A stretch of 64,000 nucleotides of DNA from Crambe crambe (Eukaryota; Porifera; Demospongiae; Poecilosclerida; Crambeidae): contig OZ004584.1 in the NCBI GenBank assembly GCA_963924555.1, positions 6,881,001 through 6,945,000 on the forward strand, written 5' to 3'. The position numbers and the translations under genes are program-made. Shown here piece by piece: positions 34,373 through 47,299 of this stretch. The notes beneath the pieces were generated by a model. That model saw only the letters and a program-made list of their open reading frames with translations. It was not told where the DNA came from and did not search any database. The stretch's first letter is position 1, and every line of letters begins with the position of its first letter.

Positions 34373-35200
34373 CTTATAATACTAAAATATATAGCTATGA
34401 TAATATTTATAGCTAACAGTCAGAAGAGGTTTCTCATAATAATACCTGTATGGTCATTCACTACCGGTATCTCCTTGAGGCACTGATGGTAATTATACAT
34501 TTGTACCTGTAAATTGTCCCTTGAGGCTTTCAAAAGCTTCTGTAGAAATTTCTGAGTTCTACAGGTTGTTAAACAGCTATCCAAATCAACAAAACCATAT
34601 TATAGAACCAGCTGCTGTAATGCATGCATCAAATTTCATGTAATGAACAAAACAACTCTGCCTTGGGAATGGTTAGTGTTTTGTAATAATACTGCAAAAT
34701 GAAAGTTATGTCCAGCTATGACATAATGTATGGAAGTATAACTATAGGTCATGAAATTCTTCTTCTTGGATGATTGGCCAATTCAGTAACTGTATAACTA
34801 ATTAAGTATATATAGTTAGTACTGTATTATTGCTGGTGGTTCCCTGCCCCCCAGCTTCAGATCATAGATGCACTCTATCCATCAAATACCCAAAACAGTA
34901 TACTCATGTGCAGTCACATTTGTAGCAATTATTGTGTATATGTAAGAGAATAGTGATAGGTAAAATTTATGACTGAAAAGAAAGGATGAAGTTAAATGTG
35001 GGGATGAAAGCACTAACATTCTCATGAATTATTCTTGCAATCAATATCCTGCAGTACGAAATCATATTTAGAGGGAGGGGAGATTGATTATGGTGTCACA
35101 CAAAATGTAAAAAAACTTAGCTAGTCAGGAACCCTTTGAAAGAGGCCCATGATTGAATGCCTCCCACCCCCTTCTTCAGCACCTGTGTTAAAGATTCTCA
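34165..35200. other. Intergenic segment between E1 and E2
   Basis: Upstream flank of E1, a long GTT microsatellite (34320-34370), then sequence to about 34900 that matches 42960-43470 without the element found there. The remainder is unique in the window. No open frame with conserved protein content. Confidence 0.5.
34320..34370. repeat. GTT microsatellite
   Basis: T-rich start, then about ten GTT units. Shorter GTT tracts occur in the tail introns of A1 (about 186-212), B1 (20187-20214) and C1 (48498-48522). Confidence 0.95.
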
Positions 35201-37290
35201 CTAGTCACCACGTGCTTTTGTTGTTGAGCCTTTCCTCCTCTCTTCAACTCTCGGAATTAAAGGAGGAATCTCGGCATAAACTGGCTATATGTAGAAATAT
35301 GAGAGAAAATATTCAAGAAAAGAATTTGCTAATAGCAAGTTATCACCTCTACTTTACTGGCATCTTTAGTGACAGCATATGCACTGTTTTCTTGAATGTG
35401 TATTTCTGGGTTGTTGTGTCTAGAAGACATCTGTTATGATAAGAGGATAATGAATTCATCATTCCTTATGAAGTTGTTATGATGTAGCTATTTTATGTGA
35501 ATGTGATTTTTTTTCTGGAAAAGCATTGTTACATTCACATAACCATTTGGACATAAAAGAAAAAGTATTGATGTTTGTACGGAATTTTACTCCAAGGCTA
35601 CAATTTCATAGACCATTGTATAGCTCAGCTTACCTCTTCTCTTTGAAGCTTGATAACTGTATATGCACTGTTTTCATGAGTTCGTATCTCAGGGTCTATT
35701 ACTTCACCTGACAACTTTTGGCCATGGTTCCTGCCTGTGAAAGTGTTATAACATAGCACAAGTGAGAAACTGTTCAGTATAATTATTATGAATACCACTT
35801 TTCATGTGATGTAACCAATAGCAACAGCAAAATGTTGATAGCAGTAGAAAGAACACTAATATTATGGTCATCACTACATGGAAATATTTACAACGGCAAC
35901 AATATCAGTGATACAATTCTATCATAACATTTACCAGATGCTGCAATTACCACATTCAAATGCTCAGAGTCTACAATAGTGAATGATACAAGTTAAGTTA
36001 CAATAGCCAACTATCATACATAGCAACAGATGCTTACTGATTGTTGAAAAGCTTTTTAGTGAAACTGTTGTCATATTAGTTGGGTTGCTTTCACTTGGGA
36101 AGTACATCACAAGAATAACATTAGATAAACTTCCACCATCAGTTTCCATGTAAACAATATAGTTGTTCACAGATGCCTTGAAACATCTGCTACAGTTATT
36201 CTCACTATTCAGAATAAGGTACTGTAAGCCAATAGCAACTTGCAATTGTACTGAGCAGTTGCAATGAGTGCTATTTTCATGGTTTATAATGTGAACAGTT
36301 AATTCTTGGAAGCATACAGAAGTCACCTGAAAGAGAATGAATAGCTAGCATTTTAACCCTTTAGTCTTTTAAAAACATACCAAAGATATATTCAGTTCCA
36401 ATTCAGAATTAAATCGTTGCTGTATTTGATCCGCACTAAGGAATATCCCTGAATAAATTAATGATCATAATAACAGTTAGTCACCTACATAATTATGTAG
36501 TACCCATTAGTTTCATTACCATCATAAAATTCCACATTCCTTGGATCACTAGGAGCCCCTCGACCTACTACATTCACTGCTGTGACTATGAACTGATAGT
36601 GAAGCATCAGTCCAGAGTTGTTGGTAGGTATTGTGTAGTGAGGAGTCACAATGGAGCATCGTCCAAGGTGGTGAAGTGGAGTCCTCTCTCCCTCAGATAC
36701 ATTGTACACCTCCACACAGAATGTCATGTCTGGGTCAGTGTTAGTGATGTCCAGAGAGAAGGGAGATTGCCAAGTCAAGGTGATGGAGGAACAGTTAATG
36801 GATACATTCACTTCCCTCACTTGATCTAATAGCCCTGTTAGTAGTGATAGGTAGCCAAGACAACAATAATAAATAAACAAGAACCACAACCACAACAACA
36901 ACAACTAAGAACAATAGCTATATAATACAGCTGCTTTCCTTGTATCTGAACATAGAAAGCATCACCAGGAACATTAGGTACACTTGGATCAGTAACATGA
37001 ACTTCTTCACACTGAACTGTGGAGTTATCTAATTCTTCAGTACAGTTTAGAGAGAGAATTTGGGTGTCTCGTGTTGCAGCAATTCCTTCATAAATCTCAT
37101 TATTGATTGTCCATGTTATGACAGTTCCTGTGAGTGGCATGAAGTCCAAGGTACATTCAAATTCAGCTCGTTGATGTAGGCCACAAATTATCACTGATAC
37201 ACCCTGCACTGTTTCATCACTAAAAAGGACCAGAAGATAGATCACTATACATATAGCTCTAGTATATCTCATCCTCCTTGTGATCAGCAC
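35201..37290 (-). CDS. Receptor E2: short-tail receptor with a shortened last exon
   Basis: Exons: 36939-37290 (signal peptide + Ig; a Met at 37272 gives the leader MRYTRAICIVIYLL), 36520-36834 (FN3), linker about 36382-36450, 36038-36326 (second domain), about 35933-35971 and 35796-35875 (transmembrane), tail about 35633-35736 and 35346-35430, terminal 35201-35284. The membrane-proximal exon is shorter than in sisters (AASG in place of AVSVGVG). The terminal exon begins VYAEIPPL but a deletion between two CCTCCTCTCTT-like stretches removes the TFYSNV segment, so translation ends with a different tail (TTKARGD-stop). SAYTVI and SAYAVT remain. Otherwise intact; probably expressed but altered in signalling. 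Confidence 0.66.
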
Positions 37291-38990
37291 AGAAGAGCCC
37301 AGTATAACTCAATCAACCAAGATTTAACCATACTGTGTTTTAATTAATTTGTGAAATTGGTGGATCACCTGACCAGATCATGCACATGTATAGCTGAGTC
37401 ATGTTCCTATAGAAATCTTCTTGCATGAATACTAGCTAAATCTCTTTAGGAAGATAATCATCATGCATAATACATGCTATAAAATATTATAATGATACTA
37501 TATGGAAAGCTATAAAAACAAAGAATGAAAAGAAGAAAATCTGGGAATGAAAGTACCCACATTCATGAATTTGAAACGTCAATGCAATCTTGCAATCAAT
37601 TTCCTGCAGTACAAAGTCGATCATGAAATAATTATATAGTGTTTTCAGGTGCTAAATATTTGGGGAGGAGAGATTGATCACAGTGTCACACATAATGCAA
37701 AAAAGAGGAAGAGAAAAAGAGGCGCATGCCTCCCGGCCACCCCCTTCTTCAGCACCTGTGTTAAAGATTCTCACCATGTGCTTTTGTTGAGCCCTCAATG
37801 CTCTTCCCTCAATGGAACCACATTTGAGTAAAATGTTGCATCAGGTCCAACTATTTCAACTCTCGGAGTTAAAGGAGGAATCTCAGCATAAAATGGCTAT
37901 GTGGAAACATGAACATTCAAGGCAATTCATTTAGCTAATAGTCACCATCACCTCTACTTTATCATCTTTAGTGACAGCATATGCACTGTTTTCTTGAATA
38001 TGTATTTCTGGGTCATTTTGTCCATCTCGGGTAGTGGTTATCACTTCAGAAGATGTCTGCGTGAGGATAATGAATTCATCATGAAGTATGACATTAAGAT
38101 ATGGTGGTCACTATTATAACTTTATTTCCTGAAATAGACCTTTGGATCAAAAAGAAAGTAAGAAATTAGTGATTGTCGCTTTGAGGCTCCAATTTCAATG
38201 TTCTTCATCAATAGTTATAAACATGTACATGTACCTCTTCTCTTTGAGCATCCTTAAGCTTGATAACTGTATACGCACTGTTTTCAAGAGTTTGTATTTC
38301 AGGGTTTATTACTTCATCAGATGATTTCTGGCCATGGTTCCTGCCTATATATATGTGATATATAGAATCATGAGAATGTTATACGTAGATACATATGAGA
38401 GAAACTATAAATTTATGGCAATCACTAACCGTTACCACTTTTCACATGATGTAACCAATAGCAACAGCTAAATATTGATAACAGTAGAATGAATACAAGC
38501 ATGCTCATCACTGCATGGAAAGGTAGCAAATTAATAACAGTGAGCGACAAGATTTCACATAGTAATAATATTTACCAACACCCACAGATACTGCAATTAC
38601 CACATTCAAATGCTCGAAAGAAGAAGAGTCTACACATGATTGGTAAGTATAAGTTGCTTTAACTGTCATAACATCATAGCACAACAGCTGCTTACCAACT
38701 GTTGAAAAGCTTTTTTGTGTTATCTTATTAGTTGGGTTGTTTTCACTTGGGAAGTACATCACAAGAATAACATTAGATAAACTTCCACCATCAGTTTCCA
38801 CATAAATAGTATAGTTGTTCACAGATGCATTGAAACATCTACTACAGTTATCCTCATCATTGTTCAGAATGAGGTACTGCAACCGATTCAAGTCAGTGGT
38901 TACTTGTGCTGGGCAGCTGCAATGTGTGTTATCATCATTGTAGTAAAAGTGAATAGTAAATTCTTGAAAGCATACAGATGTTATCTGAAA
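36480..38990. repeat. Duplicated E2-E3 interval
   Basis: Matches 43480-45990 (E5 5' half, intergenic, E6 3' half) through exons, introns and flanks. In the second copy E2's 3' half has been replaced by intergenic DNA at the 43470 junction. Confidence 0.8.
37291..37794. other. Intergenic segment between E2 and E3
   Basis: Flanking sequence duplicated at 44178-44672 with small indels. No gene or distinct element seen. Confidence 0.45.
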
Positions 38991-39891
38991 TATAATGAAT
39001 ACCATTTAAAATTACCATTGATTATCATGATCACATACCAAAGATATATTCAGGTCCAATTCAGAATTAAACAGTTGTTGTATTTCTCCCTCAAAGATGA
39101 ATATTCCTGAATTAATTCAGCAATCATAATACGTACCGGATAGCAGCTATTGTAGGTACCCATTAGTTTCATTACCATCATAAAATGTTATATTTCTTGG
39201 ATCACTAGGAGCTCCTCGACCTACTACATTCACTGCTGTGACTATGAACTGATAGTGAAGCATCAATCCAGAGTTGTTGGCAGGTATTGTGTAGTGAGGA
39301 GTCACAATGGAGCATCGTCCAAGGTGGTGAAGTGGAGTCCTCTCTCCCTCAGATACATTGTACACCTCCAGACAGAATGTCATGTCTGGGTCAGTGTTAG
39401 GGAGGTCCAGGGAGAAGGGAGGCTGCCAAGTCAGGGTGATGGAGGAACAGTTGATGGAGATATTCAGATCACTAACTTTTTCTAGGAATCCTGTATTGCA
39501 CAATTAGCTACGTATGTCACATAAACTATATTGACTATAGCTACTTTCCTTGTATGCGAAGATTAAAGGGATTTCCATATAAATCAGTCGAGGTCATTCT
39601 ACCAAATCTAACACACTGGACTAATGAATTATTACGTCCAGCACTGCAGTATAAATGAAGTACATTGTCTTCAGATCTGTCTATCACATCTCCATTCACT
39701 CCATCTTCTAAGGTGGCATTGTTGAGATGCCAATCAGTGAATATATACATAGTGGAGTTTGGTGTTGTACATCTGAACTCAGCTGTTCCATTTAGACCAC
39801 ATACCACCTCTGAGGTAACTTGTCCTGAAATGAATAATCCAAACTGCAACAGAGAAATAGAGGCAATGAAAATCACTCTACTTCTTGACAT
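37795..39891 (-). CDS. Receptor E3: short-tail Ig/FN3 receptor, close relative of D1
   Basis: Exons: 39549-39891 (signal peptide + Ig, MSRSRVIFIASIS leader), 39176-39490 (FN3), linker about 39038-39106, 38696-38984 (second domain), transmembrane about 38577-38629 and 38437-38510, tail 38235-38344 and 37952-38056, terminal 37795-37896 (ends PLREEH). Ig is of the D1 class (VVCGLNGTAEFRC). Tail motifs: SAYTVI, SAYAVT, FYAEI and TFYSNV. The Ig exon ends CAAG/GAAAGT and has no upstream GT that could replace it, which makes E3 useful for judging the GA splice site. All frames are open. Confidence 0.73.
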
Positions 39892-40722
39892 AGCTAGCTA
39901 TTTCTATAGATGCTGCAAATAGTGATTATCTAGTTAAGCTATAGTTTGGACAACATTATGTGCATTGTTTACATCATACTATGAATTACATAGTTATGTA
40001 ATGATAGCAGAGATGATTTTGGGAAATAGCTAATTGATAAGCATACACTGACGATGCCTCTGAGTAGCAGCTAATTGTCTGAATTAATAATTATGAGCGT
40101 GAGAATTATTGATATTGAAATTTAATGACTTTAGTGTGACTGATTAACTTTATGATTACAGTGTGTTATGATGAGAATATAAAAAAAAGAAAAAAAGTAG
40201 AAACTACAATGTGTATCGGGCTGCAGGAGGTTACGAAGCTGAATTGGGAGTGACCACCAGTGTTTTTAGATGCTGTGTGTGTGTGTGGGGGGGGGGGGGG
40301 GGGGGGGGGTGGGAAGGAAGAGAGTGTCAATAAAGAGAATGTTAATAAGTCAATAAAGAAACTCCTAAAATGTAAAAAAACCATTAGCTATAGAGGAACC
40401 TCCAAAAAATGGACAGACTTGGGACCCAGCCTTTTGTTGATCCTTTGTAGAGAGGTTGTCCTCTTTAGAGGTTAGTTCGTATAACAAGATTTGTTGAGAA
40501 GTATGTCCTTTTTTGGAGGTTCCAATGTTCCCAGGCCTATTTTTTTTGTGGGGAACAAGGCATATAATTGGGAGATATTGTTGTATTCTTGAAAGAGGAC
40601 ACTTCAGGAGATCTCAAAAGTGTTCAGCTATGGTGAGAGGCTACACTATCAAGGGTCATCACACTCCTTGTCCCCTTCTTATACACCAACTTGTGTTAAA
40701 GATTCTCACCATGGTTGAGCCC
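39892..40722. other. Intergenic segment between E3 and E4
   Basis: Close copy of 12750-13586, including the A-rich run and a (GT)n(G)n tract at 40275-40311. No gene seen. Confidence 0.5.
40275..40311. repeat. (GT)n(G)n tract
   Basis: Few GT units and a long G run. The glycine-rich and proline-rich open frames over it are artefacts of the homopolymer. Confidence 0.95.
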
Positions 40723-42942
40723 TCAATGCTTCCTCCTCTCTTCTCCCAGTGGAACCACATTGGAGTAAAATGTTGCATCAGATGCAACTATTTCAACTCT
40801 TGGAGTTAAAGGAGGAATCTCAGCATAAACTGGCTATTGAAACATGAAAGAGAACAATAAATTCAATTATTGTAGCTATGTAGCATTAATCTATCATCAC
40901 CTCTACTTTACCAACATCTTTAGTAATGGCATATGCACTGTTTTCCTGAACGCATATTTCTGGGTGATTTTGTCTATCTTGAGCAGTGGTCACCATTTCA
41001 GATGATCTCTATAATGAATGATCAATCATCAGAGAGCATGACTACACTTGTATAATTCTAGCATTTGCATACATCCTTTCACCATGCCAATTGTGCACCA
41101 AAATGGGTGCCGTTGGGATGCGTAGTAAACACTCAGATTAACTGTAGCTAACCATGATAGCCATTTGGGGCTAAATGGAAAGAAATTAAAACTTGCTCTC
41201 TGAGTTCATCGATTATAGCTAGCCAGCTCAGATACCTCTTCTCTTTGAGCATCCTTAAGCTTGATAACTGTGTATGCACTGTTTTCATGAGTTCGTATCT
41301 CAGGGTTTATTTCTTCATCAGATGATTTTTGGCCATGATTCCTGCCTGTGGGAGTGTTGTAACATAGCATAAGTGGATTTGAAAATGCTAGCTGTCATAT
41401 TGATCAAATATCTAAGCTGCAGTGATGTATGGACAAGTTATAAATACCTTTTTTCTTATGATGTAACCAATAGCAACAGCAAAATGTTGATAGCAGTAGA
41501 ATGAATGTTAATATGGACACCACTGAGTGGAATATATGATATATTAATGGTAACAATATCAGTGATACGATTCTACATTTACCAATACCGACAGCAATTA
41601 TCACATTCAAATGTTCAAAAGAGGAGGAGTCTACAATAGAATATAATATATATGACATACATAAGTCCATGGTAGTTACGATGACTAGTTATCAGAGCTA
41701 CAGTTGCTTACTAATTATAGTTGAACTGTTTCTTTGTGTTGTCATAATATTAGTTGGGTTGCTTTCACTTGGGAGGTACATCACAAGGATAACATTAGAT
41801 AAACTTCCACCATCAGTTTCCACGTAAACAGTATAGTTGCTCACAGATGCATTGAAACATCTGCTACAGTTATCCTCATCACTGTTCAGAATGAGGTGCT
41901 GCAACTGATTTAAACTAACTGAGCAGTTGCAATGAGTGCTATTGTCATGGTTAATGTGAACAGTTAATTCTTGGAAGCATACAGATGTCACCTACAAGAG
42001 AATGAGTAGCTAGCATTAACCCTTTTGACTAAGTTTTTTTTAATTTTAAACATACCAAAGATATATTCAGCTCCACTTCCGAATTAAATTGTATTTGACC
42101 CACACTAAGGAATACCCCTGAATAAAATTAATCATCACAGTAACAGTTAGTCACCTATATATACATATGTAGTGCCCATTAGTTTCATTACCATCATAAA
42201 ATTCTACATTCCTTGGATCACTAGGAGCCCCTCGACCTACTACATTCACTGCTGTGACTATGAACTGATAGTGAAGCATCAGTCCAGAGTTGTTGGTAGG
42301 TATTGTGTAGTGAGGAGTCACAATGGAGCATCGTCCAAGGTGGTGAAGTGGAGTCCTCTCTCCCTCCGATACATTGTACACTTCTACACAGAATGTCATG
42401 TCTGTGTCAGTGTTAGGGATGTCCAGGGAAAAGGGAGGCTGCCAAGTCAGAGTGATGGAGGAACAGTTGATGGAAGTATCCACTTCTCTCACTTCATCAA
42501 GCAATCCTAAAATATTATTATAAAAATAAACATCAGTTACTAGCTATAATTATAACTTTCCTTGTATCTGAAGGTTATATACATCACCAAGAAGACGTTG
42601 ACTGGAGTCAAGAAAGTTCACTCTTTCACACTGAATTCTGGAGTCATTATACATTTCTGAACAGTTTATATAAAGTACTCTATTTTCTGTCACAACTCCT
42701 TCAAAGGTATCTGAGGATGAATTGTTGATTTTCCATTGAATGACTAACCCACTTACTGGATCTGGATCTAAACTACAGTTGAGTACAATCATTTCATATA
42801 GGCCACAAATAACTCGTGATCCTGCGATGATAATAAAAATAATTATGCTTGATGATTTCAGCTCACAGAAAATACCTTCAATTGCACCTAAATCGACTAG
42901 AAGAAGTAGCATAAAGGCATATCCACTCATTTTAAGTAGCAA
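40723..42942 (-). CDS. Receptor E4: short-tail Ig/FN3 receptor with separate leader exon
   Basis: Exons: leader 42876-42942, Ig 42561-42821, FN3 42192-42506, linker about 42053-42110, second domain 41712-41991, transmembrane about 41583-41630 and 41449-41521, tail about 41235-41347 and 40905-41011, terminal 40723-40832 (EERRKH end). The Ig protein differs from E1 by only a few residues. Tail motifs SAYTVI, SAYAIT, VYAEI, TFYSNV. The linker exon is about 10 nt shorter than in sisters, which lack the CAACAACGA part; check its frame. The gene is a fusion of an E1-like 5' half with a D2-like 3' half. Confidence 0.68.
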
Positions 42943-43212
42943 TAAAAGTCATGCATCCACTCTATACCGGATATTTACCACATTATGGCTCTATTATATA
43001 AGCTAAGTACCTAGCTAGCTATAGTCGAGAGTTGAGATTATAATGTTTATATTCCTTTTATCATAGCTATGTATGATTACCAAATTGTTTTTTTTTGGTT
43101 TGTTGTGTAACATACGTAATGTATGAAAGTATAACTATAGGTCATGAAATGGATGATTCTTTGACAATTAAGGTATTGGCCCAATTCAGTAACTGTATAA
43201 CTAATTAAGTAT

Positions 43213-43375
43213 ATGTGACAGTCGAGGGTAGAAATCAAACTTTATTCACGTTTTAGTCAAAGTTTACTTTTGTCATGACTGATGCTCTACAATAAAAATT
43301 TCTGCTTTTCGAACTTTTTTTTTCAAAAGTAGAAAGCGTGAATAAAGTTTGATTTCTACCCTCGACTGTCACATA
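43213..43375. mobile_element. MITE-like element with about 39-bp terminal inverted repeats
   Basis: Ends are TATGTGACAGTCGAGGGTAG and its complement, continuing for about 39 bp each; the internal 80 bp are AT-rich and non-coding. Flanks are TA-rich; the homologous empty site upstream of E1 at about 34806 reads AAGTATATATAG. This fits a TA or TATA target duplication. No transposase in the window. Confidence 0.85.
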
Positions 43376-43418
43376 TAGTACTGTATTATTGCTGGTGGTC
43401 AAATTGGTAAGTTCCCTG

Positions 43419-43444
43419 CCCCCCCCCCCCCCCCCCCCCCCCCC
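43419..43444. repeat. C homopolymer
   Basis: About 26 C in a row; the E1-side homologue at about 34852 has only six. Long homopolymers are prone to sequencing error, so the length is uncertain. Confidence 0.9.
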
Positions 43445-43474
43445 AACTTCAGATCATACATGCACTCTATACTG

Positions 43475-44177
43475 CCCCTTGACCTAGTACATTCACTGCT
43501 ATGAACTGATAGTGAAGCATCAGTCCAGAGTTGTTGGTAGGTATTGTGTAGTGAGGAGTCACAATGGAGCATCGTCCAAGGTGGTGAAGTGGAGTCCTCT
43601 CTCCCTCAGATACGTTGTACACCTCCACACAGAATGTCATGTCTGGGTCATTGTTAGGAATGTCCAGGGAGAAGGGAGGCTGCCAAGTCAGAGTGATGGA
43701 AGAACAGTTGATGGATACACTCACTTCCCTCACTTGATCTAATAGCCCTGTTAGCAGCCAAGACAACAATAACAAATAAACAAGAACTATACAACCACAA
43801 CAACGGACAATAGCTATATAATACAGCTGCTTTCCTTGTATCTGAACATAGAAAGCATCACCAGGAACATTTGGTACACTTGGATCAGTAACATGAACTT
43901 CTTCACACTGAACTGTGGAGTTATCTAATTCTTCAGTACAGTTCAGAGAGAGAATTCGGGTGTCTCGCATTCCAACAATTCCTTCATAAATCTCATTATT
44001 GATTGTCCATGTTATGATGGTTCCTGTGAGTGGCATGAAGTCCAAGGTACATTCAAATTCAGCTCGTTGATGTAGGCCACAAATTATCACTGATACACCC
44101 TGCACTGTTTCATCACTAAAAAGGACCAGAAGTATATATATAGCTCTAGTATATCTCATCCTCCTTGTGATCAGCAC
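43475..44177 (-). pseudogene. Receptor fragment E5: Ig and partial FN3 only
   Basis: Ig exon 43835-44177 (leader plus VIICGLHQRAEFEC) and FN3 exon with right edge 43747 are open. FN3 is cut after VLGQGAV, where sequence jumps to intergenic DNA; its last about 12 residues, linker, second domain, membrane and tail are absent. The 87-bp intron between the two exons happens to be open, giving a 236-residue frame. Near-identical to the 5' half of E2. A product could only be a short secreted or tail-anchored fragment; pseudogene is the simpler reading. Confidence 0.65.
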
Positions 44178-44672
44178 AGAAGAGCCCAGTATAACTCAAT
44201 CAACCAACAATTAATTTGTGAAATTGGTGGATCACCTGACCAGATCATGCACATGTATAGCTGAGTCATGTTCCTATAGAAATCTTCTTGCATGAATACT
44301 AGCTAAATCTCTTTAGGAAGATAATCATCATGCATAATACATGCTATAAAATGATAGCTATGAGAAAGCTATAAAAACAAAGAATGAAAAGAAGAAAATC
44401 TGGGAATGAAAGTACCCACATTCATGAATTTGAAATATCAATGCAATCTTGCAATCAATTTCCTGCAGTATAAAGTCGTATTACGTAGATCATGAAATAA
44501 TTATATAGTGTTTTCAGGTGCTAAATATTTGGGGAGGAGAGATTGATCACAGTGTTACACATAATGCAAAAAAGAGAAAGAGAAAAAGAGGCCCATTAAT
44601 AGCATGCCTCCCGGCCACCCCCTTCTTCAGCACCTGTGTTAAAGATTCTCACCATGTGCTTTTGTTGAGCCC
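44178..44672. other. Intergenic segment between E5 and E6
   Basis: Copy of 37291-37794. No gene or element recognised. Confidence 0.45.
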
Positions 44673-47299
44673 TCAATGCTCTTCTCCCAATGGAACTACG
44701 TTTGAGTAAAATGTTGCATCAGGTCCAACTATTTCAACTCTCGGAGTTAAAGGAGGAATCTCAGCATAAAATGGCTATGTGGAAACATGAACATTCAAGG
44801 AAATTCATTTAGTTAATAGTCACCATCACCTCTACTTTATCATCTTTAGTGACAGCATATGCACTGTTTTCTTGAATATGTATTTCTGGGTCATTTTGTC
44901 CATCTCGGGTAGTGGTTATCACTTCAGAAGATGTCTGCATGAGGATAATGAATTCATCATGAAGTATGAATTAAGATATGGTGGTCACTATTAGCTATAA
45001 CTTTATTTCCTGAAATAGACCTTTGGATCAAAAATAAAGTAAGAAATTATAGTGATTGTCGCTTTGAGGCTCCAATTTCAATGTTCTTCATCAATAGTTA
45101 TAAACATGTACATGTACCTCTTCTCTTTGAGCATCCTTAAGCTTGTTAACTGCATACGCACTGTTTTCAAGAGTTTGTATCTCAGGGTTTATTACTTCAT
45201 CAGATGATTTCTGGCCATGGTTCCTGCCTATATATATGTGATATATAGAATCATGAGAATGTTATACGTAGATACATATGAGAGAAACTATAAATTTATG
45301 GCAATCACTAACCGTTACCACTTTTCACATGATGTAACCAATAGCAACAGCAAAATATTGATAACAGTAGAATGAATACAAGCATGCTCATCACTGCATG
45401 GAAAGGTAGCAAATTAATAACAGTGAGCGACAAGATTTCACATAGTAATAATATTTACCAACACCCACAGATACTGCAATTACCACATTCAAATGCTCGA
45501 AAGAAGAAGAGTCTACACATGATTGGTAAGTATAAGTTGCTTTAACTGTCATAACATCATAGCACAACAGCTGCTTACCAACTGTTGAAAAGCTTTTTTG
45601 TGTTATCTTATTAGTTGGGTTGTTTTCACTTGGGAAGTACATCACAAGAATAACATTAGATAAAATTCCACCATCAGTTTCCACATAAATAGTATAGTTG
45701 TTCACAGATGCATTGAAACATCTGCTACAGTTATCCTCATCAATGTTCAGAATGAGGTACTGCAACCGATTCAAGTTAGTGGTTACTTGTGCTGGGCAGC
45801 TGCAGTGTGTGTTGTCATCATTGTAGTCAAAGTGAATAGTAAATTCTTGAAAGCATACAGATGTTACCTGAAATAATAATGAATACCATTTAAAATTACC
45901 ATTAATTATCATGATCACATACCAAAGATATATTCAGCTCCAATTCAGAATTAAACAGTTGTATTTCTCCCTCAAAAATGAATATTCCTGAATTAATTCA
46001 GCAATCATAATACGTACCAGCTAGCAGCTATTGTAGGTACTCATTAGTTTCATTACCATCATAAAATGTTATATTCCTTGGATCACTAGGAGCTCCTCGA
46101 CCTACTACATTCACTGCTGTGACTATGAACTGATAGTGAAGCATCAGTCCAGAGTTGTTGGTAGGTATTGTGTAGTGAGGAGTCACAATGGAGCATTGTC
46201 CAAGGTGGTGAAGTGGAGTCCTCTCTCCCTCAGATACATTGTACACCTCCAGACAGAATGTCATGTCTGGGTCAGTGTTAGGGAGGTCCAGGGAGAAGGG
46301 AGGCTGCCAAGTCAGGGTGATGGAGGAACAGTTGATGGAAATATTCACTTTTCTCACTTTATCAAGTAGCCCTGCAGTATAAATTGGATCAGCTAACACA
46401 TGCATCTCTGAGAGCTATATAGCTACATAGTCAGCTTTCCTTGAATACGGACTGTAATTAGGTCACCATAAATGATTAAATTTGCTGTATCAAGTACCAT
46501 ACACTGAACTTTAACATTTTCATACTCTTCTGTACAGTTTATCTGAAATTCTTTGTTAAATAATATTTGCTCTCCAGTTATTCTTTGTGAGGTATTCATA
46601 ATATTGGTGACAGTCCATAGAATTGAAGGTTGAATTAGAGATGACAAGTTCAAGTTGCAATGAAATTCAGCTATTCGATATAAACCACACACCACTTCTA
46701 CATAAGCATAGCATATTTCATTCAGAGCTACTGTATCATCGCCAATACCTTTAGCTTAATAAGTACTAGCATAAAAGCAAAGAAGTATCTTCCTGCCATA
46801 ACTATCGAAGCTCAAAGATAGATGTAGTTTAGAAAATAAAATGTGAATGATGTAACCAAAAATTAGCTAGCTATACACCTTGTATTTGGATGTGGTATAC
46901 ATCTCCAAGAACATCTGGGTCACTTCGATTGAAGATATTTTGTTTCTTGCACTGAATCGTAGAGCCTTCAAATGTCTGAGTACAGTTCAGATTAAGCATT
47001 TGATTTCCAATAGTTGTATCAACTCCTTCAATTTCAGATGCTGAGACATTGTTGATTGTCCATTCTATTGCATGTAGACCCAGTGGGATGAAGTCCAAGG
47101 TACAGTTTAATACAACTCGTTGATGCAGACCACAAATCACCAATGATGCTATCACCATAATAAGACCAGTAATTTTAGCTACATAGTAGCTAATTTCAAT
47201 AGGTAGCTACTTGAACTATAACATACCTTTACTGATGTCAACCACATTATTAATCAACATTAAAATGATTGCCAATATGGTGCCAGTGCAGTCATCCAT
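44673..47299 (-). CDS. Receptor E6: short-tail receptor with two Ig cassettes
   Basis: Cassettes: leader 47227-47299, Ig-a 46879-47148, leader-2 46749-46799, Ig-b 46440-46697. Then FN3 about 46057-46371, linker about 45921-45985, second domain about 45594-45869, transmembrane about 45459-45512 and 45319-45393, tail about 45118-45229 and 44839-44943, terminal 44673-44774. Ig-b is open here (broken in D3), but leader-2 has lost 7 nt and ends in phase 0, out of step with Ig-b, which needs phase 1. So the plausible product is leader + Ig-a + Ig-b + FN3, a two-Ig receptor, or Ig-a alone. Ig-a ends at a GT donor, Ig-b at a GA site. Tail motifs SAYAVI (first tail exon), SAYAVT, FYAEI and TFYSNV. Confidence 0.68.

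Larger units (their letters stand above)
42943..43474. other. Intergenic segment between E4 and E5, with a MITE and a duplication junction
   Basis: Matches 34165-34880 upstream of E1 up to GCACTCTAT at about 43470, where it switches abruptly into the middle of an FN3 exon (E5). It contains the MITE at 43213-43375 and a C homopolymer at 43419-43444. Confidence 0.6.

Noticed and set aside
43467..44177. A single 236-residue exon joining Ig and FN3 in E5
   Set aside because: The middle part is an intron that happens to be open; sister units have stops there and the same splice signals.
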